NCBI RefSeq assembly: GCF_963666195.1
Contig: NZ_OY762653.1
Location: forward strand, 1,550,001 to 1,614,000
Origin: Trichococcus shcherbakoviae
GTDB taxonomy: Bacteria > Bacillota > Bacilli > Lactobacillales > Aerococcaceae
Direction of reading: 5' to 3'
DNA length: 64,000 nucleotides
Numbering within the stretch: the stretch's first letter is position 1; each line of letters begins with the position of its first letter. Below are positions 1 through 8,081 of this stretch, piece by piece. The notes under the pieces are model-generated. The model saw only the letters and a list, made by a program, of their open reading frames with translations. It had not been told where the DNA came from and did no database searches. The position numbers and the translations under genes are program-made.

Positions 1-1
1 T

Positions 2-604
2 ATGAATGCAAATGGCGATATAGAGCCAACGATTATTGTTACGCCAACATTTGATGCTGAAAATCAATCACAAGATTTTAGCCGCTCAGAAGATGAGATC
101 CGTCATTTTCACCAAGATTTCAGAAACAATCTCGTTCCCTATATCGAAAGCAACTATCATACCTACGCACAGGGAACATCAGAAGAAGCTTTCCGAAATT
201 CACGTGCGCACCGTGCTTTCGCAGGTTTTTCCGGCGGTTCCGTGACAACGTGGTCCCAGTTCATCCACAACCTGGATTACATCAAATACTTTGGTCCGAT
301 GAGTGGCGACAGCTGGGAAGTGGAAGTATATGGCGGCCGCGATAATTCCGCCCAAACGGTAGATGTGTTGGAAAATGCTGTTAGGGAAAGCACATTCGAA
401 TCCGATGATTATTACATTTATGCAGCAACCGGTACCGAAGACTTTGCGAATGATCTGATTACGACGCAGGTTAAGGAGATGCGCACACGCCCAATTTTTA
501 CTTCTGAGAACGTGACCATGGCCATCAACGACGGTGGCGTTCATGATCTGGTAGCCGTTCAAGAATACATTTACAACATGCTCCCGCTTTTCTTTGAAAA
601 ATAG
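2..604 (+). CDS. Putative esterase, alpha/beta-hydrolase fold (5'-truncated)
   Basis: C-terminal 200 residues of a serine esterase resembling the enterochelin/feruloyl esterase-like family. The nucleophile elbow GFSGGS is visible with Ser at about visible residue 77, and a histidine in the segment GGVHDLVAV near residue 181 is the likely catalytic His. The open reading frame runs off the left edge; the ATG at base 2 is probably internal, because the oxyanion-hole region and first strands of the fold are missing. It ends 29 bp before the next gene, with no terminator between, so it may be co-transcribed with the aldo/keto reductases. The substrate cannot be deduced; a carbohydrate acyl ester is only a guess. 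Confidence 0.75.
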   Translation: MNANGDIEPTIIVTPTFDAENQSQDFSRSEDEIRHFHQDFRNNLVPYIESNYHTYAQGTSEEAFRNSRAHRAFAGFSGGSVTTWSQFIHNLDYIKYFGPMSGDSWEVEVYGGRDNSAQTVDVLENAVRESTFESDDYYIYAATGTEDFANDLITTQVKEMRTRPIFTSENVTMAINDGGVHDLVAVQEYIYNMLPLFFEK

Positions 605-633
605 CAGCGCTCTTATTAAATAAGGAGGAAACA

Positions 634-1488
634 ATGCGATATACAACTTTAAATAATAATAAGATTATTCCTAACCTCGGGACAGGAACTTATCGGATCA
701 GTCCAACAGATGCAGAACGTTCCGTGGAACATGCTTTGAAAAACGGGTATCAATTGATTGATACGGCAAATATCTACATGAATGAAAAAGCTGTTGGACG
801 TGCAATCAAAAAATCAGGCATCAATCGAAGCGAGATTTTCTTGACCTCCAAAATCTGGCCGACAGAATATAAATATGCAAAAGCCAAGCAAGCAATTGAG
901 GAAACCCTGAACCGTTTAGGCGTCGATTACCTTGACCTCATGCTGTTGCATCAACCGGTAGGCGATTATCTAGGCGCTTGGAAAGCTCTGGAAGAGGCTG
1001 TAAGCACTGGGAAAATTAAGGTTATTGGTCTTTCTAACTTTACAGGACATGAATTGGACGAGGTTATAAACAAAGGGACTATCAAACCAGCTGTTGTGCA
1101 GGTGGAATGCCACCCTTATTTCCAACAAAAAGATTTAAAAGCAAAACTCGCTAAGGACAATATTGCGCTTGAAGCTTGGTACCCACTTGGGTCAGCTGAC
1201 AAAGACTTGCTTGCCGAACCCATCTTTACTGAATTGGCAAGTAAATACAATAAATCCGTTGTTCAAATCATCTTGCATTGGCATGTCCAAAAAGGAAATA
1301 TTGTCATTCCAGGTTCTAAAAATCCGGCTCACATAGACAGCAATCTGGATATTTTTGATTTTGAACTGACAGCAGCCGAATTGGCGCAAATCGCCCAACT
1401 CGATAACGGTAAACGCTTCTTCAATCTGCCCAAATGGATGCAACGCATCTTTTTGCTGACACGTATGAACTACGATAAGCAAGCATAG
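634..1488 (+). CDS. Aldo/keto reductase, AKR5-like
   Basis: NADPH-dependent carbonyl reductase of 284 residues, the usual length for the 2,5-diketo-gluconate reductase-like group. The tetrad can be read: Asp and Tyr in DTANIY, Lys in LTSKIW and His in LLHQPVGD. The ATG at 634 follows AAGGAGG (622-628) at ideal spacing. The C-terminal tail (LPKWMQRIFLLTRMNYDKQA) differs from that of the downstream paralogue. The gene looks more AT-rich than the informational block further along. The substrate is unknown; small aldehydes or ketones are likely for the family. Probably cytoplasmic and co-transcribed with its neighbours. Confidence 0.9.
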   Translation: MRYTTLNNNKIIPNLGTGTYRISPTDAERSVEHALKNGYQLIDTANIYMNEKAVGRAIKKSGINRSEIFLTSKIWPTEYKYAKAKQAIEETLNRLGVDYLDLMLLHQPVGDYLGAWKALEEAVSTGKIKVIGLSNFTGHELDEVINKGTIKPAVVQVECHPYFQQKDLKAKLAKDNIALEAWYPLGSADKDLLAEPIFTELASKYNKSVVQIILHWHVQKGNIVIPGSKNPAHIDSNLDIFDFELTAAELAQIAQLDNGKRFFNLPKWMQRIFLLTRMNYDKQA

Positions 1489-1581
1489 AAAGTTTTTAAA
1501 AAAAATGAAACTTTTCTCTTGCTATGGATTGAACTCCACACTTTATACTAATCATTATCAAACAAAGAAAGAGGTATTCAC

Positions 1582-2436
1582 ATGGAATATACAACACTTA
1601 ATAATGGAATCAAGATGCCTATGGTTGGTTTTGGCGTTTTCCAAATTCCAGACCCAGCAATTTGTCAGGAAGTCGTCGAAGAAGCTATCAAAACAGGTTA
1701 CCGCCTCATTGATACAGCGCAAGCCTATGGTAACGAAGAAGCAGTAGGCAAAGCCATCAAGGCATCAGGCGTGCCCCGCGAGGACCTCTTCATCACAACA
1801 AAACTTTGGATTGCAGACATGAGTTATGAAGGCGCTAAAAAAGCTTTTGCTGATTCCCTTGCAAAACTTGATTTGGACTATGTTGACCTTTACCTTCTTC
1901 ATCAACCTGTCGGGGATACTTTTGGCGCATGGCGTGCGCTGGAAGAACTTTATAGCGAAGGCAAAATCAAAGCTATCGGTGTGTCTAATTTCAAGAATGA
2001 CCAATTAGCTAACTTGTCAATTTTCAACAAGGTAACGCCAGCTGTGAACCAAGTTGAGTTGCATGTCTTCCACCAAAAGCAGGCTGACCAAGACTACATG
2101 GCATCTAAAGGTATTCAAATTGAAAGTTGGGGTGCTTTTGCTGAAGGCAAATTTGACGTCTTCACCAACCCAGTTTTGAAAGAACTCGCTGACAAATACG
2201 GCAAATCAACTGCGCAAGTCATGCTTAGATGGCAATTACAACGTGGCGTCGTTTCACTTTCCAAATCAGCAAATCCAGAACGTGTGCGCCAAAACTTCGA
2301 CATCTTTGATTTCGAACTAAGCGCAGATGATATGGCAAAAATTGCTGCAATCAACACAGATACCACCGTATACGCTGACCACCACGATGCGCAAACAATT
2401 GAAAACTTAGCTGGTTATATCGGAAAATCATATTAA
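1582..2436 (+). CDS. Aldo/keto reductase, AKR5-like (second tandem copy)
   Basis: Second 284-residue aldo/keto reductase, 93 bp after the first. Tetrad residues lie in DTAQAYGNE (Asp, Tyr), ITTKLW (Lys) and LLHQPVGD (His); the NADP-binding C-terminal part carries the RWQLQRGVVSLSKSANPERV motif. The ATG follows a GAAAGAGG site. The two proteins align through their whole length but diverge strongly, so this is an old paralogue pair or two separately acquired members rather than a recent duplication. A rho-independent terminator follows at once, closing the transcription unit. Substrate not deducible. Confidence 0.9.
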   Translation: MEYTTLNNGIKMPMVGFGVFQIPDPAICQEVVEEAIKTGYRLIDTAQAYGNEEAVGKAIKASGVPREDLFITTKLWIADMSYEGAKKAFADSLAKLDLDYVDLYLLHQPVGDTFGAWRALEELYSEGKIKAIGVSNFKNDQLANLSIFNKVTPAVNQVELHVFHQKQADQDYMASKGIQIESWGAFAEGKFDVFTNPVLKELADKYGKSTAQVMLRWQLQRGVVSLSKSANPERVRQNFDIFDFELSADDMAKIAAINTDTTVYADHHDAQTIENLAGYIGKSY

Positions 2437-2463
2437 TTTGAATTAAAGTCATTAACTTAGTGA

Positions 2464-2495
2464 AAAGGGGCGAGAAATCTCGCCTCTTTTTTTAT
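2464..2495 (+). terminator. Rho-independent terminator of the aldo/keto reductase unit
   Basis: GGGGCGAGA / TCTCGCCTC stem (one G-T wobble) with a very short loop and a run of about nine T, 28 bp after the stop codon. Confidence 0.85.
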
Positions 2496-2738
2496 TGCCT
2501 ACCCTTCGGATGAGCAGGAGGAATCGCCTTGGTAAAACTTGTCGAAAAGTCAGATTGCGGTCGAAAGCTAGAAGGATGGCGGGAGTACGTTTACGGTTTT
2601 TCTGCCTGATGAACTAGGTGCATAAGCACGAAGATATATGAACGTTACAGTTATAAAAATAGGAATCAAAATAGACACGGACTCGTGCTTTTTTGATTCC
2701 TGTTTCACTATAAGCAATGCGTGTTTTTCCCACATCAA
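2496..2738. other. Intergenic stretch with a convergent hairpin terminator
   Basis: No convincing gene. The stretch holds a hairpin at 2662-2700 (GGAATCAAAA / TTTTGATTCC arms around an inner CACG/CGTG stem) that ends the minus-strand ATPase gene, since T-rich sequence follows it on that strand. A 26-codon TTG-start frame at 2529-2609 behind AGGAGG (2516-2521) is noted but unsupported. Confidence 0.5.
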
Positions 2739-4013
2739 TTAAACGCCTAGCATCGCAATCGGAATCACATGTACCCCATCCGATTCTCTCGTGTATGCAT
2801 AAGGCCCTGTATTCAGCAACACCTTGGTTACTTGGAACTCATCCTTCACTGTATCCTCAAACCAGTTTAAGTGCTCTACATACTGGTCTTTCGCATCGGG
2901 ATCGGCTTTTACTTCGAACAAGATCAGCGCATTCCCTTTTTGCAGAATGAAGTCGATTTCTCGCGTTCCTTTTGCGTCCCGAAAGTGATACAACTGTGCA
3001 TCATTCGCATCGGCATAAACAATCAGGCTCTGATACACGAGGGACTCCAATAGTTGCCCTATCAACGTTTGATTGAATTTCCCGACGTGCTTGGGCACTT
3101 TGTAGGTTTCGAGCTGTTCGCGACTCACCCCAAGCAGACTCAATGCAATTGCGGGGTCAAGCATGAAATGCTTTGGCGCTTTCGCTAAATTGGGATAGAG
3201 TTTTCCGATTGCTAAAAACGGCTGTACTTCATCAATGATGTACAGAATTTTTAGGGCCTCACGATAATTGTTGGCTGTAGGCCTGCTTGGCGCCTCGCTA
3301 TTATTGGCCATAGCTGCATCGATGATGGTTTGGAAATTGGTTGTCGTACCGATGGACGCGGCATAGGCTTTCATCCAGGCGAGCAGACTCTCCGGTTTCT
3401 TGACCGTAAAACCATTCTCGCTGAACTCATGCTCCACGATGTTCGTTGTGTAACTGCCCAACAGTAATTTTCGCGTGCGTTCCGCTTTATTTCGGATACC
3501 CGGAAATCCCGATTTAAAAATTTCATCCAAGTAATGCGTGATGTTCTTATCCGTCTTCCCGTTGATCTTATCCGTATTCGATCCGTTAAACAAATGAGAA
3601 ATCCGGATATATTCGTCGGACATTTTTCTTTCCTCAATTGAGTAGGGCCGCATTTTCATCCTGACAATCCTCCCTGCCCCACTATGGATCCGGGAATTGA
3701 CTTTGATGCTACTGCCTGTGAAGAGTACGCTGCCTGCAGGCAATCCCTTATCAACTTGGTGTCTGACGAACGTCCATATCTCGGGGAGCAGTTGCCATTC
3801 ATCCAATACAATCGGATGCTCTTCTCTCAAAATGATTTCAGGATCACCCTTCAGGAGCATCCGAGTGGCCTCGTTATCCAGGCTGAAGACGGTCTTCGCC
3901 AGATGCGAACAAGTTTCTGTTTTTCCTACAGCTTTTGCGCCTTCTATCAAGATGGCCGGCAAATCCTCGAAGTAGCTTTTTAAGGACTCGTCAATGATGC
4001 GTTTTTCATACAT
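2739..4013 (-). CDS. AAA-family ATPase with DUF4143 (PD-(D/E)XK-like) domain
   Basis: Protein of about 424 residues with the AAA_14 + DUF4143 architecture. Walker A is EGAKAVGKTET near residue 30 and Walker B is HPIVLDEWQLLPE. The C-terminal domain carries EIDF followed by LFEVKADPD, a PD-(D/E)XK-like D...ExK constellation. The family is common in anaerobes and usually unlinked to any pathway; a molecular role is not established. ATG at 4013 is chosen; a GTG three codons upstream (4022) is the alternative, and the Shine-Dalgarno sequence is weak (GTGAG). Directly upstream lies an array of seven phased TTTAC sites that must contain its promoter, suggesting tight, possibly autogenous, regulation. 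Convergent terminator at 2662-2700. Confidence 0.85.
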   Translation of the reverse strand: MYEKRIIDESLKSYFEDLPAILIEGAKAVGKTETCSHLAKTVFSLDNEATRMLLKGDPEIILREEHPIVLDEWQLLPEIWTFVRHQVDKGLPAGSVLFTGSSIKVNSRIHSGAGRIVRMKMRPYSIEERKMSDEYIRISHLFNGSNTDKINGKTDKNITHYLDEIFKSGFPGIRNKAERTRKLLLGSYTTNIVEHEFSENGFTVKKPESLLAWMKAYAASIGTTTNFQTIIDAAMANNSEAPSRPTANNYREALKILYIIDEVQPFLAIGKLYPNLAKAPKHFMLDPAIALSLLGVSREQLETYKVPKHVGKFNQTLIGQLLESLVYQSLIVYADANDAQLYHFRDAKGTREIDFILQKGNALILFEVKADPDAKDQYVEHLNWFEDTVKDEFQVTKVLLNTGPYAYTRESDGVHVIPIAMLGV

Positions 4014-4022
4014 ACGAATCAC

Positions 4023-4176
4023 TCACTTTACGTTTTTGTAGGTCTTAACTTTACAAAAATGTTATCACTAATTTTACGTTTTTGCAAATCCAATTTTACA
4101 AATTTTCCGTTTCAATTTTACGTTTTTGCTGATTCAATTTTACAAATTTGTCGATCTCTACTTTACGTTTTTGTAC
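4023..4176. repeat. Array of seven phased 22-23 bp operator-like repeats
   Basis: TTTAC begins at 4027, 4050, 4073, 4095, 4117, 4139 and 4162, so successive sites are 22-23 bp apart, close to two helical turns. Odd copies read TTTACGTTTTTG; even copies read TTTACAAA followed by A/T-rich sequence, so two site types alternate. The array ends next to the start codon of the DUF4143 ATPase and occupies its whole promoter region. It has stops in all frames. It resembles a multi-site operator or iterons; function is inferred. Confidence 0.8.
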
Positions 4177-4225
4177 CAGCATTCTCTATCCGCCTATGAC
4201 AATGACAGAGATTTCTACGGAAAAG

Positions 4226-4257
4226 CTTGACTTAGAGTTAAGGTTAACCTGTATAAT
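4226..4257 (+). promoter_or_regulatory. MerR-type promoter with 19-bp spacer before the MFS gene
   Basis: TTGACT (4227-4232) and TATAAT (4252-4257) are separated by 19 bp, the over-long spacing used by MerR-family activators. The spacer contains CTTAGAGTTA and the perfect palindrome AGGTTAACCT (4241-4250), similar to operators of NmlR/AdhR-type regulators. The start codon lies about 100 bp downstream. No merR-type gene other than glnR is in the window. Confidence 0.6.
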
Positions 4258-4358
4258 GCGCTTATGTTCGGATTTTTCCGAAGACGGTAGGTTGAGTAAG
4301 AACTTGCTTGCTAAAAGATGTAACCGCAATCAAAAACCACTTTTCGAAGGAGAATGAT

Positions 4359-5510
4359 ATGAAAAAACCAAATCTAACGTTGCTGGTCTTCAGTTTGATG
4401 AGCTTTGTCCTTGCCATGACGGCTTTTATCTTCAGCGGAATCTTGGACAAGGTGGCCGTTTCGCTGGGCATCTCGGTGGCCGAGTCCGGGTTGCTGAACA
4501 CGATGTACTCCTATGGGGCCGCGTTCGGGGTGCCGATTACTTTGATCCTGTTCAGGAAGGTCGAACGCAGCCGGATGCTGAAACTCATGCTGTTTGCGAC
4601 GATCTTGACGACATTCGCGCTCATCTATGCCCAAAATTTTGTGCAGCTGCTCATCGTCCGGTTGCTGATGGGGATTTCCGCCAACAGCTATGGTGTATTG
4701 GCCATTTCGACGGTCTTAGCGCTCTCTCCCAAGGATAGACAAGGGCGTTCCTTGGCTTTCTACATCATGGGTAGTTCCTTGGCGCTCGTTATCGGCATCC
4801 CATTGACGCGCGCCTTATCCTCCATCCTGGATTGGCGCAGCATTTTTTGGATATTGAATGCCATGATGCTGTTGTCCCTCGCTTATTTCATGAAATATTT
4901 GCCGAAAGCGGATCACGAGGCCACAAAACTGGATCTGAAAAACGAGCTACAGTTCTTTAAGGACGGGAAAACGTTGCTGCTGCTTGCCTATACGTTGATG
5001 ATGTTCATGGGATACAACGCCTTCTACACCTATGCGACACCGTACTTGCTGTTGCTTTTCCCTTCCATCGAGCCGCTGATGAGCCTGATACTGGTTGCGC
5101 TTGGCCTTGCCAGTTTCACGGGCAACCTGCTCGGCGGCCATGTATCGGATGCCATCGGATACGCCAAGTCAATGATGCTCGGGGCTGTGCTCCAAACGGC
5201 AGCGATGCTATTGATCCTTGTTTTCCAACCGTCGAAATGGTTAAGCGTGCTCTTCATTATCATATGGCTGATGAGTGCCTGGTTCACCGGCCTGCAGCTC
5301 AACACCGGCATCGCCCAAGTGACCGATAACAAATCCAGTTTTATGCTCAGCATCAACGGTTCCTTGATCCAATTGGGCGGTGCGTTCGGCGCCAGCTTGG
5401 CTGCCGTCGTCATCAACCTCAGCGGTATCCAAAGCATTGCCTTTATTGCCCTCCTGACCAGTCTGGCGCTCGTGCTGATCCAAATGGTTTCGATGAAAAA
5501 ATATCCTTGA
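4359..5510 (+). CDS. Major facilitator superfamily transporter (DHA1/AraJ-like)
   Basis: Twelve-helix MFS permease of 383 residues, of the drug/sugar efflux type, in the cytoplasmic membrane. The frame is open further upstream, but ATG at 4359 is chosen because GAAGGAGA (4346-4353) precedes it at proper spacing and MKKPNLTLLVFSLMSFVLAM leads straight into helix 1. The loop between helices 2 and 3 has the RKVERSRMLKL sequence, in the position of the MFS cytoplasmic motif A; helix 5 carries a glycine-rich motif C-like stretch. Transcribed from an apparent MerR-type promoter and closed by a strong terminator, it is a single-gene unit. Substrate unknown; MerR-type control suggests response to a toxic or reactive compound. 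Confidence 0.85.
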   Translation: MKKPNLTLLVFSLMSFVLAMTAFIFSGILDKVAVSLGISVAESGLLNTMYSYGAAFGVPITLILFRKVERSRMLKLMLFATILTTFALIYAQNFVQLLIVRLLMGISANSYGVLAISTVLALSPKDRQGRSLAFYIMGSSLALVIGIPLTRALSSILDWRSIFWILNAMMLLSLAYFMKYLPKADHEATKLDLKNELQFFKDGKTLLLLAYTLMMFMGYNAFYTYATPYLLLLFPSIEPLMSLILVALGLASFTGNLLGGHVSDAIGYAKSMMLGAVLQTAAMLLILVFQPSKWLSVLFIIIWLMSAWFTGLQLNTGIAQVTDNKSSFMLSINGSLIQLGGAFGASLAAVVINLSGIQSIAFIALLTSLALVLIQMVSMKKYP

Positions 5511-5556
5511 GATCGGTTTGATGTACGTTGAAGATTCCGGGATTAAAAGACCTCCG

Positions 5557-5602
5557 AAAAAAGACAGGAACTAACCTCAACTGGTAAGTTCCTGTCTTTT
5601 TG
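5557..5602 (+). terminator. Rho-independent terminator after the MFS gene
   Basis: Long stem AAAAAGACAGGAACT / AGTTCCTGTCTTTTT with a T tract, about 47 bp after the stop. Confidence 0.85.
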
Positions 5603-5764
5603 CCTATTCTTACAGCTCCTTTGAGCAGCAGAAGCTGATGTGGTGCTCACTATTATTACTTTAGAGTGTGCATCTGGAGAGTGGTCAGCCAAAATTGCCG
5701 AATGCAGGCCACCTATTCGAGAAATTTACTCTTGTACGGGGCCGCAGCCGGGGTCGGTAAATTT

Positions 5765-5832
5765 GATGGCGTTCGACAGGTTATTGTCGAACGCATCAAA
5801 AAGAACGCAAATGAAAGCTGTCATTTGCGTTC
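5765..5832 (-). terminator. Tandem hairpins ending the ybjQ transcript
   Basis: Two adjacent inverted repeats: GCGTTCGACA / TGTCGAACGC (within 5765-5797) and a perfect 12-bp GAACGCAAATGA / TCATTTGCGTTC (5803-5832). Read on the minus strand, the second is followed by TTCTTTTTG, a terminator tail placed downstream of the minus-strand ybjQ gene. The rest of 5603-5905 shows no gene. Confidence 0.65.
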
Positions 5833-5905
5833 CTGAAAGTAACCTGTAGAGAAAGCTAATAACTCCTTCGGCATGATTACCAAAAATATACGTTCCTATG
5901 TAATT

Positions 5906-6217
5906 TTATTTAAATTTAACCGCGGTTCCATATGCAATCACTTCAGCTGCGCCCTGCATGATTGCAGAGGAAGCATACCGAATGTTTACCACTGCATCCG
6001 CTCCTAGTGTGGTCGCTTCGTCAACCATCCGCTTTGTTGCTATGGCCCTGGCCTCATTCATCATTTCATTATAGGCTTTAAGCTCTCCGCCAATCAGCGT
6101 TTTAAGCCCTTGTGAAATATCGCGCCCTAAGTTTTTGGACTGAATCGTACTCCCCTTAACCAGTCCCAACATTTCAAATTCTTTTCCGCTTATATAATCA
6201 GTATTTACTAAGATCAT
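5906..6217 (-). CDS. YbjQ/UPF0145 family protein
   Basis: 103-residue YbjQ-like (UPF0145, DUF74) protein, complete for the family. It shows the family's GLVKGSTIQSKNLGRDI segment, the helix with EARAIATKRMVDEA and the strand GADAVVNIRYASS. Members form pentamers and are sometimes called heavy-metal-binding, but the biochemical role is unsettled. Of three close ATGs, the one at 6217 is chosen because AAGGAGG lies 9 bp upstream; the others touch the ribosome site. It overlaps the end of the membrane-protein gene by 20 bp, so translation is probably coupled. Confidence 0.85.
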   Translation of the reverse strand: MILVNTDYISGKEFEMLGLVKGSTIQSKNLGRDISQGLKTLIGGELKAYNEMMNEARAIATKRMVDEATTLGADAVVNIRYASSAIMQGAAEVIAYGTAVKFK

Positions 6218-6437
6218 CGTCATCATCCTCCTTGATTTCATTCACTCTTTCTATTAACAAGTACACCATCAGCACAATCAATCCGCTGGGGACAACGATC
6301 AACAGTATTTTCATCAGCAAAGGGATGTCACCAGAACTAGCCAGTCCCAGCCACATGTAGAATATAAAATAGGAAATAACCAAAACTGTAATCACTATTG
6401 GGGCAATCATTTTTTTCGTTTGTTTTTTCAATAGCAT
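6198..6437 (-). CDS. Small two-helix membrane protein
   Basis: 79 residues with two hydrophobic segments (about 11-32 and 41-63) and a strongly acidic tail (EIKEDDDDDLSKY). No family is recognised. Its 3' end contains the ribosome-binding site and start of the YbjQ gene, a layout that implies the two are made together, perhaps as a membrane anchor or partner for YbjQ. This link is inferred from overlap only. Confidence 0.7.
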   Translation of the reverse strand: MLLKKQTKKMIAPIVITVLVISYFIFYMWLGLASSGDIPLLMKILLIVVPSGLIVLMVYLLIERVNEIKEDDDDDLSKY

Positions 6438-6609
6438 TACCCACTTTCTGCATCTTAGAGAAATTATTTAAATCCTCTATACAGTATACCTTACCCAAAG
6501 CGAACATATCCAATTTTCCCAGACATACAATTATGCCAAATAGAATTTCCCACGTTGTGGCCGGATTTTAGGACGGATTTCGGGGCCGCTATTGTAAACT
6601 CAATTCCAC

Positions 6610-6653
6610 AAATAAGAGGCCGCCTCGCAATTAAACGAGACGACCTCTTATTT
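6610..6653 (-). terminator. Terminator at the end of the radA-rae1 gene block
   Basis: AAATAAGAGG...CCTCTTATTT arms, with the inner GCCTCG/CGAG part fully paired (including G-U) only on the minus strand. It lies 22 bp past the rae1 stop codon. The poly-U tail is short (CTTATTTG), so efficiency may be moderate. Confidence 0.6.
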
Positions 6654-6674
6654 GTGTTCATTATGAGCGTGTCT

Positions 6675-7190
6675 TCACTCCACCATATCCTTGTAGATTT
6701 CCCGCAGGATCTCCAGTTGGTCATCCGACCAGGTGCCGCGCTGGCGTTGGTCGCGGAAGCGGCGGCTTTCGGTCTCCAAGGCTTTTTTGGAGCGTTTGAT
6801 GTCCTTGTAGAGTTCCATGGCGGAGATGCGCTGGGCGCCTTTCGAAAAGACGAGCTGCTGTTCGGCCAAGTCGCTGGTGGCGACATAGACTTCGGTCAGC
6901 ACGTTGCGCAGTTTTTTGACGACGCCTTCGATGTAGGTGTCGGCGGTCTCCCCTTGTGCGGTAAAGATGACCTTCACCCGGTATTTAGAATACTCTTTCG
7001 TGATACCGGGAACGAACTGGGCATCAAAAACGCACCAGACTTCGTTGCCTTCATAATTTTGATAATCGGACAGCGCCTGCAGCAGTTGATCCCTGGCCTC
7101 TTCGATGAGGTCCTGGTTCTTCAGCTTCACCAGTTCCGGCCAGGCGCCGATCATATTGTAGCCGTCCACTATCAGGATTTCTTTCTTCAA
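6675..7190 (-). CDS. rae1: Rae1/YacP-type ribosome-associated endoribonuclease, NYN domain
   Basis: About 171 residues forming one NYN (PIN-like) nuclease domain. Acidic residues typical of the active site are visible in ILIVDGYN, WCVFDAQF and YVATSDLAEQQ. In B. subtilis the homologue enters the ribosomal A site and cleaves certain mRNAs during translation. TTG at 7190 is preferred because GAGGTGA lies 8 bp upstream and the protein then begins like the family (KKEILIVDGYN); a GTG at 7202 is an alternative giving 175 residues. Last gene of the conserved gltX-cysE-cysS-mrnC-rlmB-rae1 block and 36 bp after rlmB. Confidence 0.9.
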   Translation of the reverse strand: MKKEILIVDGYNMIGAWPELVKLKNQDLIEEARDQLLQALSDYQNYEGNEVWCVFDAQFVPGITKEYSKYRVKVIFTAQGETADTYIEGVVKKLRNVLTEVYVATSDLAEQQLVFSKGAQRISAMELYKDIKRSKKALETESRRFRDQRQRGTWSDDQLEILREIYKDMVE

Positions 7191-7238
7191 CAGGATCTTC
7201 ACCTCGCTTTTTCTGGTACGCAGACGCTACGAATCGGA

Positions 7239-8081
7239 TCAAACGTGGCGTTTGCGGAAAACTTCGTACATCATCAGTCCGGCTGCAACGCCGGCGTTCA
7301 GGCTTTGGACATGGCCGACCATCGGGATGGTCAACAAGCCGTCTGCGGATTCCTTCAACAGGCGCGAGATGCCTTTGCCTTCGTTGCCGATGATCATGGC
7401 CAACGGCAAGGTTGTATCCCATTGGCGGTAATCCTGCCCGGACATGTCGGTGGCGTAGATCCAGACACCGCGCTCCTTCAATTCTTCGACTGTGCGGTGC
7501 AGATTCGTGACGCGCACGACCGGCACATGTTCGATGGCGCCTGTCGATGCTTTGGCGACTGTCGCCGTCAAGCCGACAGCGCGGCGTTTCGGAATGATGA
7601 CTCCGTGGGCACCGCAGGCATCCGCAGTACGCAGCACGGAACCCAGGTTATGCGGATCTTCGACACCATCCAGGATTATGAAGAAAGGATCTTCGTTCTT
7701 GGCGGCAGCCGCTTCGAACAAATCATCGAGCACGGCATACTGGAAAGCGGCCGTGGCGGCGATGACGCCTTGATGGACGGCATTGTCGGACAACGTGTCC
7801 AGCTTGGACTTCGGCACCGCTTGGATCTGGATCTTGCGGTCCTTCGCCAGCTTGATGATGTCGCCCAATTTTTCTCCGCCCAATCCATCTTGGATGAACA
7901 GTTTGTTGACGTCGCGATCGGAGCGCAGCAATTCCAGTACCGGGTGGCGTCCCATCACGAAGTCTTCGTTTTCGGGTGTTTCTTTTTCTTCGTCATCGCG
8001 TCGTTTTGGTTTTGGTTCCGGTCTGCCCTTTTTCGGGGCAGTGCGGGTGTCTTTGAACGCGCGGTTCGGTTTATTTTTCAT
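7239..8081 (-). CDS. rlmB: 23S rRNA (guanosine-2'-O-)-methyltransferase RlmB, TrmH family
   Basis: 280-residue SPOUT methyltransferase. A basic N-terminal extension (KKGRPEPKPKRRDDEEKE) precedes the L30e-like substrate-binding domain (VMGRHPVLELLRSDRDVNKLF). The trefoil-knot SAM site has DPHNLGSVLRTADACG, IIGNEGKGIS and IPMVGHVQSLNAGVAAGLMM. The enzyme methylates a guanosine of 23S rRNA in the peptidyl-transferase region in related bacteria. It overlaps mrnC by 11 bp, so the two rRNA-maturation genes are likely translationally coupled. Confidence 0.93.
   Translation of the reverse strand: MKNKPNRAFKDTRTAPKKGRPEPKPKRRDDEEKETPENEDFVMGRHPVLELLRSDRDVNKLFIQDGLGGEKLGDIIKLAKDRKIQIQAVPKSKLDTLSDNAVHQGVIAATAAFQYAVLDDLFEAAAAKNEDPFFIILDGVEDPHNLGSVLRTADACGAHGVIIPKRRAVGLTATVAKASTGAIEHVPVVRVTNLHRTVEELKERGVWIYATDMSGQDYRQWDTTLPLAMIIGNEGKGISRLLKESADGLLTIPMVGHVQSLNAGVAAGLMMYEVFRKRHV

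Noticed and set aside
2529-2609. 26-codon TTG-start peptide behind AGGAGG
   Set aside because: Good ribosome site, but no family, very short, and no promoter or terminator of its own; could be a remnant.
4023-4176. Plasmid-type replication origin with iterons
   Set aside because: No rep gene or DnaA boxes nearby; the repeats sit in a gene promoter within an ordinary chromosomal context.
5640-5849. 69-codon plus-strand frame
   Set aside because: Runs through the terminator hairpins of the ybjQ transcript and has no ribosome site.
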